Below, piece by piece: positions 37,481 through 46,288 of a stretch of DNA of 64,000 bases. The DNA is taken from the NCBI RefSeq assembly GCF_900465055.1, contig NZ_LS483250.1, positions 930,001 through 994,000 on the forward strand. The letters run 5' to 3'. Source of the DNA: Moritella yayanosii (GTDB lineage Bacteria > Pseudomonadota > Gammaproteobacteria > Enterobacterales > Moritellaceae). The notes beneath the pieces are model-generated. The model saw only the letters and a list, made by a program, of their open reading frames with translations, ran no database searches and had not been told where the DNA came from. Each line of letters begins with the position of its first letter. Position 1 is the first letter of the stretch. A program made the translations under genes and the position numbers.

Positions 37481-38857
37481 TTAACGGCCCATACGTTTTA
37501 GCGCTGATGTAGAGAAGTCTTTACGTTTAGCTTTAACGTCAAACTGAATACCTTTACGCTCTTCATTATTCAGACCTGTCACTAGGTAACGACCCGCGAT
37601 GATGTCATACAACGTCTCCGCAGCAAACCAATTCACATCCGCATTATAATATTGAACAGAATGCGCTTCGGCAACACGCCACAAGTTACCCCTTGCATCA
37701 TAATGATCAATCACACCTGCTTGCCAGCTATCTTCATCAATAAAGAAGTTACGCTGAGCATAAACATGACGTTGGCCATCTTTTACTTTTGCTTGTACTT
37801 CCCAGACACGATGCTTTTCATAACGCGTATAATCTTGATTAATATGGCCCTGTTTCACAATATCTTTATATTCAAGGTCAGTAGAAGAAAGGTTGTAAGA
37901 GTTATATGGAATATACAGCTCTTTTTTACCTATCAGTGTCCAGTTATAACGATCAGGAGCACCATTGTACATATCATAGTTATCTGACGTACGAGAACCC
38001 TCTACGCCAATACCTTCGCCATCATACGACACGTTTGGTGCGCGACGAACACGACGTTGGCCCGAATTATAGATCCATGCTTTACGTGGTTCTTTCACTT
38101 GGTCGATGGTTTCATGCACAAGGGCAATCGTACCCGTTAAACGTGCAGGGGCAATAATCCGTTGCATGTAATAGAACAAAATATTGTCATCTTTCTTGGC
38201 ATCACGGCCGCCTTTCAGCGCTTCAGGAATATAGAATTTATCTTCTACTTTCACCGCAGTATACGCACCATTACGTTGTACCGGAATAGTGGTAATAACA
38301 CGTTCAGCATGGCCTCCACGATAACGGGTAATGTGATTCCAAATAACTTCTAATCCATTTTCAGGGATTGGAAATGGAATTGATATTTTAAAATTGTCTA
38401 AACCATTACCACCCGCTGAAAGACTCGCATTTAACGCATTTTCTTTAATCGTGGCATAGATATCATCTGGCTGAGCAAAACTACGGCGCGTTTCGTATAT
38501 TGGCATTTTATAAGTTTCAGGATACTTCTTAAACATCGCCAACTGGCCAGGGGTTAAATTGTCTTTATATTGATCAACATTCGCCGCAGTAATAACAAAC
38601 TGAGGTTTATCCGCTGCAAATGGATTAGTTACACGCTCATTTTTACCGATGTTAGTACCTAGAATGGCATTAGTAATGCCGCCCGTCCATGCCGGTATGG
38701 TTCCGTCTGCATTTCCAGCCATGACAGCGCCTACCGGTGTTAATTCTTTACCTAATTTGGCCGCATCCGCTTCACTTACTTTCGCAAGCGTTGATGCCGA
38801 GAATGCCATTGCCACTGAAATGGCTGCTACGCTATATGCTTTATTGAATACTTTCAT
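37481..38857 (-). CDS. DUF1329-family exported protein
   Basis: 458 residues with a Sec signal peptide (VFNKAYSVAAISVAMAFSASTLA, then KVSEADA). Family signature segments: LGKELTPVGAVMAGNADGTIPAWTGG near the mature start, then GQRRVRRAPNVSYD and NSYNLSSTDLEYKD. DUF1329 proteins are LolA/LolB-fold periplasmic or outer-membrane proteins usually encoded beside a DUF1302 beta-barrel, as here, and often with an MMPL-type transporter, which is missing in this window. It is the second gene of a two-gene operon, 79 bp after the DUF1302 gene. Molecular function is not established. Confidence 0.88.
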   Translation of the reverse strand: MKVFNKAYSVAAISVAMAFSASTLAKVSEADAAKLGKELTPVGAVMAGNADGTIPAWTGGITNAILGTNIGKNERVTNPFAADKPQFVITAANVDQYKDNLTPGQLAMFKKYPETYKMPIYETRRSFAQPDDIYATIKENALNASLSAGGNGLDNFKISIPFPIPENGLEVIWNHITRYRGGHAERVITTIPVQRNGAYTAVKVEDKFYIPEALKGGRDAKKDDNILFYYMQRIIAPARLTGTIALVHETIDQVKEPRKAWIYNSGQRRVRRAPNVSYDGEGIGVEGSRTSDNYDMYNGAPDRYNWTLIGKKELYIPYNSYNLSSTDLEYKDIVKQGHINQDYTRYEKHRVWEVQAKVKDGQRHVYAQRNFFIDEDSWQAGVIDHYDARGNLWRVAEAHSVQYYNADVNWFAAETLYDIIAGRYLVTGLNNEERKGIQFDVKAKRKDFSTSALKRMGR

Positions 38858-38936
38858 AATTAAAATCCTTTTCTATAACTTTTATTCGTTCTATCCGTTT
38901 AAATAATATAAAAATAAATTATATTTCTATTATTTA

Positions 38937-40784
38937 TTAGAACGATATACCAACTGCTGCAGAAACATAGTCACGGTCTGATAATGGATTAAAATCACCG
39001 CCGAACTGCGTGTAACTAATCGACATAGAATACATATTTAAATAATTAGCTTTAAGTGCTAGATTCACACCTGTACGGCCTTCTTGGAACGTGCCTTGTG
39101 GTTCAGGGCTGTAACCATATACGTCATGTGACCAAGCTACTGATGGTGCTAAATCAACACCCGCGAAAGCATTACGATAATCGGCTTTAATCGCTAAACG
39201 ATAACCCGCACTGTCTGTTGTTGTGAAGCCATCGTTATCATCACCTACACCGTCAAAACTAACGCCATACGTCGTTGCACGACCATATTTAAGCGCGCCG
39301 TCTGATTCATCTAAATCCCATACGTGACCATAACCCAGTTCAGCGACCGTTGTAATACGATCTGTACCTAACGCTTTATCAAAGAACTTAATAAATGTCA
39401 GTTGTGCCTGAGTGTAATCAAAACGATCGAAACCATCAACGGTTTCGCCAGCACTCGCAGTTCTGTATTCAGGCGTTAACGGTGAACCGTCGGCATCTGA
39501 GAGTGCCGAAGCGAGTAGATCTGCGCCATTAATTTGCAGCGGCATATCCAGACGGTGACTCACTTCACCCGAAATCGCCCATTCAGAAACGGTGGTATTA
39601 AAACTCAAACCAAACAGCTGAATGTCTTCAGGGTAAACCGTATGATAGTTAGGGTTATAAGACGCAGGGTCCATTCCGCCAAAACTAGTGGTGTCTGTCC
39701 CGATAGGAATAAATGGAGGTAAAGGAGAACCGTTAACATAATCACCCGCTTCGGCACTCGCATAAGGTAGACGAGAGTGGTAGTTCATATAGTACAAACC
39801 AAATTCTGTAGCATTTAGACTTTCAGCGTAATATTTAAATGCCACACCAAACTGGCCATCATCAGATGCCATTTCATCAGTCCCACGACTAGCATAAATG
39901 CCCATAGCATGTAGCTGACTATCATCTAAGATCGGTATCGGTGCCGCTGGTTGGACAACTAATTTATCACAACCTTCAGCTAAATAATCCGCGGTAGAGA
40001 AATAAGTACCACAGCTATCAATCACTGTTGGTTCAAATTCTAACTGATAAAACGCTTCAACACTAAAATTATCTGTTAAACCGATATTGGCAAACATCAT
40101 GTTTACTGGTAATAAACCTTCTTTCACTTCTGCACCGGGTCGGCGAAACGCAGCAGCATCAATTGGGTTTACCGCATTGATACCACCTTGGATAAATGAA
40201 CTTTCACCCCAGTTAACTACTTGCTTACCAAGACGTAAGTCGACGGCTACTTCACCAAGGTAGAAACCTGTGAAAATATAAGCATCAAGTAACGCTGCAC
40301 CTTTTGACTTAGTTAAATCGTTAAAGTCATCATCATTGATTGGCTGGTTAGCAACATAACCATTAGTACCACTACCGTGTATTACATCATTTTGATCTAA
40401 TGCGTAGTCATACCAATATTTACCACGAACAAAGGCACCAAAAGTTGTACCTTCTTCTGTTTCATACGTTAATCCAAGATCATGGAGTCCCTTAATGGTT
40501 TGGGTGAATGCATCACCTTTATCGTAGTTTAAGTTACCATCATCACCCGTTGGTGTATTACCAGGTAAACCACCGTTACCCACACCTAGATTCTTTGCGT
40601 CAGCTTCTTCTACACGCCAACTTGAACCAGCTGTAATTTGCGAGTTGAATGAGCCTTCAACATCGCCCCAATTAAACTCAATCGCTTGAGGCGCTGCGCT
40701 ATAGCCCGAAACTATAAGGGCTAAAGCAATTGGTGTTGTCTTAAAAAATTTCTTCTGAGTTGTGTTTTTCATTTTAGTATCCAT
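38937..40784 (-). CDS. DUF1302-family outer-membrane beta-barrel protein
   Basis: 615 residues. Signal peptide (TTPIALALIVSGYSAAPQA), then FNWGDVEGSFNSQITAGSSWR, the conserved DUF1302 start, and LGKQVVNWGESSFIQGGINAVNP about a third along. Alternating beta-strand pattern and a C-terminal Phe (VSAAVGISF) indicate an outer-membrane barrel. AAAGG lies six bases before ATG. The pair with DUF1329 is widespread in marine gammaproteobacteria and is linked to hydrophobic substrate handling in some reports. I assign no substrate. Confidence 0.88.
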   Translation of the reverse strand: MDTKMKNTTQKKFFKTTPIALALIVSGYSAAPQAIEFNWGDVEGSFNSQITAGSSWRVEEADAKNLGVGNGGLPGNTPTGDDGNLNYDKGDAFTQTIKGLHDLGLTYETEEGTTFGAFVRGKYWYDYALDQNDVIHGSGTNGYVANQPINDDDFNDLTKSKGAALLDAYIFTGFYLGEVAVDLRLGKQVVNWGESSFIQGGINAVNPIDAAAFRRPGAEVKEGLLPVNMMFANIGLTDNFSVEAFYQLEFEPTVIDSCGTYFSTADYLAEGCDKLVVQPAAPIPILDDSQLHAMGIYASRGTDEMASDDGQFGVAFKYYAESLNATEFGLYYMNYHSRLPYASAEAGDYVNGSPLPPFIPIGTDTTSFGGMDPASYNPNYHTVYPEDIQLFGLSFNTTVSEWAISGEVSHRLDMPLQINGADLLASALSDADGSPLTPEYRTASAGETVDGFDRFDYTQAQLTFIKFFDKALGTDRITTVAELGYGHVWDLDESDGALKYGRATTYGVSFDGVGDDNDGFTTTDSAGYRLAIKADYRNAFAGVDLAPSVAWSHDVYGYSPEPQGTFQEGRTGVNLALKANYLNMYSMSISYTQFGGDFNPLSDRDYVSAAVGISF

Positions 40785-40975
40785 CCTATACCTTTAATTT
40801 GTTTTCATTCCATTAACAATTAGGTCGTAGGTATTATATTCACATAATACTTTTGTTACACAGTGTCATATACAGGCCAAACGCGCCAAATTATTGTCAA
40901 TCGAAGCCATTTCGATATTTTATGCGAGCTGCGTCAAAGATTTACAATCAACAAAGAAACTTAATATCGGCGAAG

Positions 40976-40998
40976 TTACCCCCTAAAGAGGGGGGTAA
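40976..40998. promoter_or_regulatory. G/C palindrome upstream of the DUF1302 operon
   Basis: TTACCCCC and GGGGGTAA flank a short A-rich spacer (TAAAGAG), a striking GC block in AT-rich DNA, 192 bp before the DUF1302 start and about 60 bp after the end of the NTF2-like gene. No T-run follows, so an operator is more likely than a terminator. Confidence 0.4.
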
Positions 40999-41056
40999 AC
41001 AGAGAAATAGTACTAGATAGGTATGTTAGACATGCATTATTCAATAAATATGTTTG

Positions 41057-41440
41057 TTAGTTTTTTGTTGCTTGATGGAATTGAAGTAGCCATTGTCGGT
41101 TGTAAAAACGCCAAATTGAACTACGTAAACTGCCTGTTTTTTTTACATTACCGTCATTAATCGAATTAGCCTGATAACAAACCAACATGGTATCGGTTGC
41201 CAATGCTACAACTTTAAATTGGGTCAAACTCCAACGTTGCAACGGTGACTTAGCCAAAAGCCAACTCACAATTTCGCTGCGAGTGGTATAGCTTCCTATT
41301 GGTGATATCTCAAATAACTCAGGATGTAAGAAGTCATCAAGCTGCATCCCGGGTTTAGAAAAGTCTGTATGTAATAACGTTTCTTCACGTTGTTTAAACT
41401 GTTCAATCAGTACGCTTTCTGCTTTGTCAAAATGGTTCAT
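41057..41440 (-). CDS. NTF2-like (DUF4440/SnoaL-type) protein
   Basis: 127 residues. Pattern of a cone-shaped NTF2 fold: an N-terminal helix with REETLLHTDFSKPG, LDDFLHPELFEISPIGSYTTRSEIVSWLL, and strands ending SSIWRFYNRQWLLQFHQATKN. DUF4440 members include ketosteroid-isomerase-like enzymes and unknowns. No catalytic assignment is possible. It is transcribed toward the DUF1302 operon, with 270 bp between. Confidence 0.75.
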   Translation of the reverse strand: MNHFDKAESVLIEQFKQREETLLHTDFSKPGMQLDDFLHPELFEISPIGSYTTRSEIVSWLLAKSPLQRWSLTQFKVVALATDTMLVCYQANSINDGNVKKTGSLRSSIWRFYNRQWLLQFHQATKN

Positions 41441-41593
41441 CCCTACTCCTCTATTTATAGCAATTATCTATTAATACCAATCGGTCTTGCAGCCAAGTTA
41501 ATTATAGATTTTCTAATCTATTATCTCGACATACCTTCAGCTATTGATAGATAGAGCGGAAGGTATACGAATATAAACAAATTTGGATAAAAA

Positions 41594-42262
41594 TTAATCG
41601 ATAAAGATATACTTGTGCATTTGAACAGACAACTTCCAATTACGTTCAATACACAGTTTGATCGCTAAATCAGTTGCACGTTTTTGTTGTGAAATCGGTT
41701 GCAAACACATGATCTTATCGGACGTATCAATATCAACGATTAGCGCATCAAGTTCTTCAATGTGCTTTTCCATTGCGATCACATGCTTTATTTCATTAGC
41801 ACGGCGCAATGCACTTTGTAAGACTGGCAACTGACCTTTCATTTGGATCTTTGGCGATACCGTCACCCAAGTCGAATCTGTTGCACGTACTTCCGATGTA
41901 CCTGAGGTTTCAATCTGGCAGAAATACCCTGCTTGTTCTAATTTTGACGTCAATTCAACAAGATCATATTGGCAAGGCTCACCGCCCGAGATCACAATAT
42001 GCTTTGCAACAAAACCATTTTTTTGTATCATAGTAATGAATTCTTGTGCAGTAAAGTTAGCCCAGTGTGGTTTATCATCGCAAGCTTTGTTCACCGTTTG
42101 TTGAGATACTTGCATCTCAGGGTCTACCAACCAAGTTTGTTTGGTATCACACCAAGAACAACCTACATCACATCCTTGTAGACGAATAAAGATGACGGGA
42201 AAACCAGTAAAATGGCCTTCACCTTGCACTGTTTCAAAAATTTCATTAACCGGATACTGCAT
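41594..42262 (-). CDS. queE: 7-carboxy-7-deazaguanine synthase QueE
   Basis: 222 residues, radical SAM enzyme that makes CDG in queuosine (7-deazaguanine) synthesis. N-terminal NEIFETVQGEGHFTGFP substrate-binding segment, cluster motif GCDVGCSWCDTK (Cx3Cx2C), and ISGGEPCQYD (SAM GGE motif). The insert between the third Cys and the core and the C-terminal KLCIERNWKLSVQMHKYIFID match the proteobacterial type. It is a single gene. queC/queD are not in the window. Confidence 0.95.
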   Translation of the reverse strand: MQYPVNEIFETVQGEGHFTGFPVIFIRLQGCDVGCSWCDTKQTWLVDPEMQVSQQTVNKACDDKPHWANFTAQEFITMIQKNGFVAKHIVISGGEPCQYDLVELTSKLEQAGYFCQIETSGTSEVRATDSTWVTVSPKIQMKGQLPVLQSALRRANEIKHVIAMEKHIEELDALIVDIDTSDKIMCLQPISQQKRATDLAIKLCIERNWKLSVQMHKYIFID

Positions 42263-42308
42263 TTTTATAACCTAATAAACTTCAAGTAACGTTTATTATA
42301 TCATCTGC

Positions 42309-42336
42309 CCTATATATTTTTAACATTTTATATAGG
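42309..42336. promoter_or_regulatory. Inverted repeat between queE and cidA
   Basis: CCTATATA (42309-42316) and TATATAGG (42329-42336) are perfect 8 bp arms around 12 bp, 60 bp before the cidA start. It may be an operator in the divergent promoter region. No preQ1 riboswitch is recognisable for queE. Confidence 0.35.
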
Positions 42337-42395
42337 ACGTTTTCGATCGCACAGTAATTGCTTAGCAATCGCATAATTAGTAGGTAGGTCAATTT

Positions 42396-42791
42396 ATGAA
42401 AATATGGCTGTACAATATTTTCACCATTTTTTGTTTTGTGGTTTTAGGGCGTGTCATCAGCATGCTATTACCCGTTGCATTTCCCTCTAGTATCATCGGA
42501 CTGTTATTACTCTTTGTGGCACTCAGTAGTGGCTTGTTGAAACAAAAATATGTCGAAAAAGCCTGTGAACAACTTAACCGCCACATAGGTATCTTATTTG
42601 TACCCGCTGGTGTTGCGCTCATGGGCTACTTTGAATTAGTCCTGCAGAATATAGTCCCACTTATTATGGCTGGGTTTATCGGTACTGTTGTTATTTTCTT
42701 TACTGTTGGTCATACCTATTGTTATTTGAATCGTGCCAGTGAAGCGAAACAAAAAACAGCGTTAAACAAACAGCAAGGTGATGATAAATGA
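42396..42791 (+). CDS. CidA/LrgA-family membrane protein
   Basis: 131 residues with four hydrophobic segments, holin-like, starting with IFTIFCFVVLGRVISMLLPVAFPSSIIGLLLLF, in which the P-x-SIIG pattern is the family mark, and LFVPAGVALMGYF. The cytoplasmic tail is basic. Family members are discussed as holin-like proteins or as small metabolite transporters with LrgB. It overlaps the next gene by 4 bp (ATGA), making a CidAB operon. Confidence 0.88.
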   Translation: MKIWLYNIFTIFCFVVLGRVISMLLPVAFPSSIIGLLLLFVALSSGLLKQKYVEKACEQLNRHIGILFVPAGVALMGYFELVLQNIVPLIMAGFIGTVVIFFTVGHTYCYLNRASEAKQKTALNKQQGDDK

Positions 42792-43477
42792 TCTTATATT
42801 TAGCGATTCCATTGACCCTTGCAGTCTACTTCCTAGCCCAATGGTTTTATAAAAAAACCGCACTAGCTATATTCAATCCGATTTTATTATCGATTGGCGC
42901 ATTAATCAGTATCATGCTGACATTTGGATTTGAACTTGAAGAATACCAACAAGGCACCAATATTCTGACTCGTTTACTCGAACCAGCAGTAATTGCCCTT
43001 GCCTTTCCGTTATTTCAACAGTTTGTGCATGTGAAAGCTAAAATCGTGCCTATTTTAATCGCTTGTAGTGTGGGCGTGATTGTCGGTTTAGTGGTGACGA
43101 CGTTTGTTGCAATCAGCTTTTCTGCCTCGCCAGAGATCGTCGCCTCACTTGCACCGAAAGCAGTAACAACACCTATCGCAATGGCAATCAGCCACACCAT
43201 AGGCGGTATTCCTGCAATTTCAGCAATCATGGTTATTATGGTAGGAATATTTGGTAACGTCTGCGCACCTTTCTTGTTAAAGCATTTGCGCATTAGGACA
43301 CCAGAAGCACAAGGTCTTGCTATCGGTTCAGGCTCTCATGTTATTGGTACATCTAAAGCGATGGAACTAAGTCGTACCCACGGTGCCTTCAGTACAACGG
43401 CCCTGTTGATCAGTGCCGTGTTAACCTCGGTCATTGCCCCTGTACTTTATCCATACCTACTAATTTGGATGTTATAA
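42788..43477 (+). CDS. LrgB/CidB-family membrane protein
   Basis: 229 residues, seven or more hydrophobic segments. The signature LEPAVIALAFPLFQQ and, in the second half, ASLAPKAVTTPIAMAIS, GGIPAISAIMVIMVGIFGN and AIGSGSHVIGTSKAMEL are characteristic LrgB. It forms the partner of the preceding CidA-like protein. In some bacteria the pair moves pyruvate or glycolate-type metabolites. Which substrate applies here is unknown. Confidence 0.9.
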   Translation: MILYLAIPLTLAVYFLAQWFYKKTALAIFNPILLSIGALISIMLTFGFELEEYQQGTNILTRLLEPAVIALAFPLFQQFVHVKAKIVPILIACSVGVIVGLVVTTFVAISFSASPEIVASLAPKAVTTPIAMAISHTIGGIPAISAIMVIMVGIFGNVCAPFLLKHLRIRTPEAQGLAIGSGSHVIGTSKAMELSRTHGAFSTTALLISAVLTSVIAPVLYPYLLIWML

Positions 43478-43595
43478 CCGTTATCAGTTAACACTCGACT
43501 GTCTATTAACACGACATATGCTCCAAACAGGCAAAAGTATAATTTTCAGCTAAAATAAGCTTAGAAGATGCGATATATAGCCTATGGAGGTTATC

Positions 43596-43799
43596 ATGAA
43601 ACAATTTTCGCATAGGACAATTGTGTGTCCTCATTGTGGTCAATTTGTTACCGCTGATATTGATGCCAGTAATGGCGCGCAAGATTATTATGACGAGTGC
43701 AGTTCCTGCTGCAATAGTATTCATTTTAAGTTATTGCATGATCAGGTTCATGAGAAGTATGAATTATTCATTGATGCGGATGATGAGCAGATCTTTTAA
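43596..43799 (+). CDS. CPXCG-motif cysteine-rich protein
   Basis: 67 residues from the ATG at 43596, five bases after GGAGG. An ATG at 43584 overlaps that site and is not used. Cys pairs in VCPHCGQF and CSSCCNS form a likely zinc-ribbon, followed by an acidic tail (DADDEQIF). The family is small and uncharacterised. It is a single gene. Confidence 0.85.
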   Translation: MKQFSHRTIVCPHCGQFVTADIDASNGAQDYYDECSSCCNSIHFKLLHDQVHEKYELFIDADDEQIF

Positions 43800-43840
43800 A
43801 TACTTAGTTTTGATACAGAGTAAATACATCGTTTTAAATT

Positions 43841-43891
43841 AAGAGCGATACGCCATGTTTGAATAAACATTCAAGCGTGAATATCGCTCTT
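43841..43891. terminator. Hairpin between CPXCG gene and ribE (convergent)
   Basis: AAGAGCGATA and TATCGCTCTT form a perfect 10 bp stem, with an inner TGTTTGAAT/ATTCAAG-type pairing. It lies between two convergent genes and probably serves both. Confidence 0.75.
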
Positions 43892-43914
43892 ATATTTGTA
43901 ATTGAAAGCGCTAG

Positions 43915-44520
43915 TTACTTTTTTAGCATCATACGTTCGACCGTATCAACAATCGCTTGGGTCTGACTGTCAATTTCGATATTGACATACTGACCGACTT
44001 TGCGACCACCTAAATTAGTAACGCCGAGTGTTTCTGGAATTAAATGTACCCAGAATTGTCCATCGGCAACATCACCTAAGGTTAAGCTAATGCCATCAAT
44101 CGAAATAAAGCCTTTTGGTAACACGTATTTTTGCCATTCCGGTGCGATTTTAAAGCAGATATCACAGTTAGTTTCAGTACGATTAATCGTCACGATTTCA
44201 GCTTGGGTATGGACATGACCCGATAATAAATGTCCGCCAATCTCATCACCAAATTTAGCAGCGCGTTCTAAGTTAACTTCGTCACCCACTTCTAGGTCAA
44301 CAAGGTTAGTCACGTTGAGCGTTTCTTCAATAACATCGAAATACACACTGTGGTCATTTATCTTCACTACCGTTAAGCATGTACCATTGTTGGCGATACT
44401 AGCACCAATAACTAACCCGTCTTGATGCTCTTTAGCAAGCGTTACTTCTAATGTATGTAATTGCTCTTTTTTGTCGATACTAATAACCTTTGCTTTTCTT
44501 TGTACAATGCCAGTAAACAT
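43915..44520 (-). CDS. ribE: Riboflavin synthase, alpha subunit
   Basis: 201 residues from the ATG at 44520: the family begins MFTGIVQ, so an 11-codon upstream extension is excluded. The two lumazine-binding repeats are visible, the first with GASIANNGTCLTV and the second beginning GHVHTQAEI with FISIDGISLTLG. It dismutates two lumazines into riboflavin. It is divergent from norM, an arrangement shared with Vibrio and Shewanella. No FMN riboswitch precedes it. Confidence 0.95.
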   Translation of the reverse strand: MFTGIVQRKAKVISIDKKEQLHTLEVTLAKEHQDGLVIGASIANNGTCLTVVKINDHSVYFDVIEETLNVTNLVDLEVGDEVNLERAAKFGDEIGGHLLSGHVHTQAEIVTINRTETNCDICFKIAPEWQKYVLPKGFISIDGISLTLGDVADGQFWVHLIPETLGVTNLGGRKVGQYVNIEIDSQTQAIVDTVERMMLKK

Positions 44521-44656
44521 AAATAACCTTAACCGCAATAAAATATATCTCACTATATCGTGTTAGTTTACATAATTCATCTAGTTAATAACCAAATGTT
44601 AATATCAATAAGATATTTTTAAATACATCTTTAAAAACTAGCTATAAAGGATTAAT

Positions 44657-44713
44657 ATGCTCCTAGCTGGATCAGGTACGTCCTCACGAACGCGAATATC
44701 ACTACATTCATAA
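44657..44713 (+). CDS. Possible 18-codon leader peptide upstream of norM
   Basis: An ATG six bases after AAAGG opens an 18-codon frame (MLLAGSGTSSRTRISLHS) ending 74 bp before the norM start. The site is better placed than the norM one. It is Ser/Thr/Arg-rich and not hydrophobic. It may be a regulatory leader read by ribosomes before norM, or a chance frame. Confidence 0.35.
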   Translation: MLLAGSGTSSRTRISLHS

Positions 44714-44787
44714 TCATTTCTTTCGTTTTCAGCAACATCAAATCTTAGAATACACAACATAACAACCCTAAAATATCCGGAGTAGCA

Positions 44788-46161
44788 GTGCAGAAATATC
44801 GATCTGAGGTTTCTAACTTATTTAAATTAATGGTTCCAATTCTGATCGCACAACTTGCGTTCACTGTCATGGGCTTTGTTGATACCGTAATGGCTGGTGC
44901 AGTAAGTGCCACAGACATGGCGGCGGTCGCGATTGCCAACAGTATTTGGTTCCCAGTATTAATGTTCTTAGTGGGCATTTTAATGGCGATCACCCCGATC
45001 GTTGCGCAGCTTTATGGTGCAAAAAAACAAAGTGAAATTGCGCAAGTCGTATATCAAGGTATCTGGTTTGTACTAATCATCTTCCTGCCAATGATGGCGT
45101 TGCTATATTACAGCCCGATGATCCTAGAATTCATGCATGTTGAAGATAGATTAGCCGAGCTAACAACAGATTATTTACGCGTTATTTCATTAGCATTACC
45201 GTTTGCATGTGGTTATCAAGTGATCCGTAGTTACCATGAAGGTTTAGGTATTACCAAACCAACCATGGTGATTGGCTTAATCGGTATCATGGTAAACGTA
45301 CCAGCAAACTACATCTTCATTAACGGACACTTTGGTATGCCTGCACTGGGCGGTGTTGGTTGTGCTGTAGCGTCTGTATTAGTATTTGTAGCGATGTGTT
45401 TTTCGATGATTGCTTATAGTTATTTCCATAAAGACTTTAAAGAGATCAAATTATTCGATCAGGTTTATGGCATCGATAAGAAAGAAATGTCGCACATGAT
45501 TGGTGTTGGTTTCCCGATTGCCGCGTCGATGTTCTGCGAAGTAACCCTGTTTGCTGTTGTGTCTATTCTGTTAGCACCCCTTGGCGCGATAACGGTTGCT
45601 GCGCATCAGATTGCGTTAAACTTCTCATCAATGATATTCATGCTACCGCTTAGTTTGGGTATTGCCGCGACAATTATCGTTGGCCAATATCTCGGTGAGA
45701 AAAAACCACTACAAGCGAAATCTGCCAGTATCACAGCGATGTGGATGGGCGTTGGTCTATCTGTTATTACCGCAATCTTAACTATCCTACTGCGTAATGA
45801 AATTGCAGCAATTTATACCGAAGACATGACCACCATTAACATTGCAACAGGCTTAATGTTGATTGCAGCTGTGTATCAAATCTCGGATGCAGTGCAAGTT
45901 ATTGCAGCGGGTGCATTACGTGGTTATAAAGAAACAAGTGTGATCTTTTACATCACCCTATTCTCTTATTGGGCAGTGGGTATGACAATTGGTTATACGC
46001 TGGCGTTAACAGATTTAATCGTACCTGCAATGGGCGCTGCTGGTTTCTGGATTGGCTTTATTTCGGGTCTAACAATGGCGGCAATATTGTTATCGATTAA
46101 ACTGGCGAGTGTGTATAAGAAAACAACGCAAGGTCATACACCTGAGCTAACAGCCGTTTAA
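44788..46161 (+). CDS. norM: MATE-family multidrug efflux protein NorM
   Basis: 457 residues beginning at GTG (GGAG upstream), twelve hydrophobic segments. Typical NorM features: LMVPILIAQLAFTVMGFVDTVMAGAV in TM1-2 with the conserved Asp, GIDKKEMSHMIGVGFPIAASMFCEVTLF at the second half, and FLVGILMAITPIVAQLYGA. It exports cationic drugs with Na+ or H+. The 234 bp upstream gap is long and carries the short leader frame described separately. Confidence 0.92.
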   Translation: MQKYRSEVSNLFKLMVPILIAQLAFTVMGFVDTVMAGAVSATDMAAVAIANSIWFPVLMFLVGILMAITPIVAQLYGAKKQSEIAQVVYQGIWFVLIIFLPMMALLYYSPMILEFMHVEDRLAELTTDYLRVISLALPFACGYQVIRSYHEGLGITKPTMVIGLIGIMVNVPANYIFINGHFGMPALGGVGCAVASVLVFVAMCFSMIAYSYFHKDFKEIKLFDQVYGIDKKEMSHMIGVGFPIAASMFCEVTLFAVVSILLAPLGAITVAAHQIALNFSSMIFMLPLSLGIAATIIVGQYLGEKKPLQAKSASITAMWMGVGLSVITAILTILLRNEIAAIYTEDMTTINIATGLMLIAAVYQISDAVQVIAAGALRGYKETSVIFYITLFSYWAVGMTIGYTLALTDLIVPAMGAAGFWIGFISGLTMAAILLSIKLASVYKKTTQGHTPELTAV

Positions 46162-46216
46162 TCTCGATGAGTGCTTATTAAAACCTATTTTGTTAAGCAT
46201 TTCATAGCACAGTTGT

Positions 46217-46262
46217 GAATAAAAAGGCGATAGTGAACCACATCACTACCGCCTTTTTATTC
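46217..46262. terminator. Bidirectional terminator between norM and norR
   Basis: GAATAAAAAGGCG and CGCCTTTTTATTC are perfect 13 bp arms with an inner TAGTGA/TCACTA stem, giving a T-run on both strands between convergent norM and norR. Confidence 0.92.
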
Positions 46263-46288
46263 ATATTTAATTCAGTAAATATAATGAA

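Noticed and set aside
44521-44656. Possible FMN riboswitch before riboflavin synthase.
   Set aside because: None of the conserved RFN segments can be found. The gap is AT-rich and unstructured.
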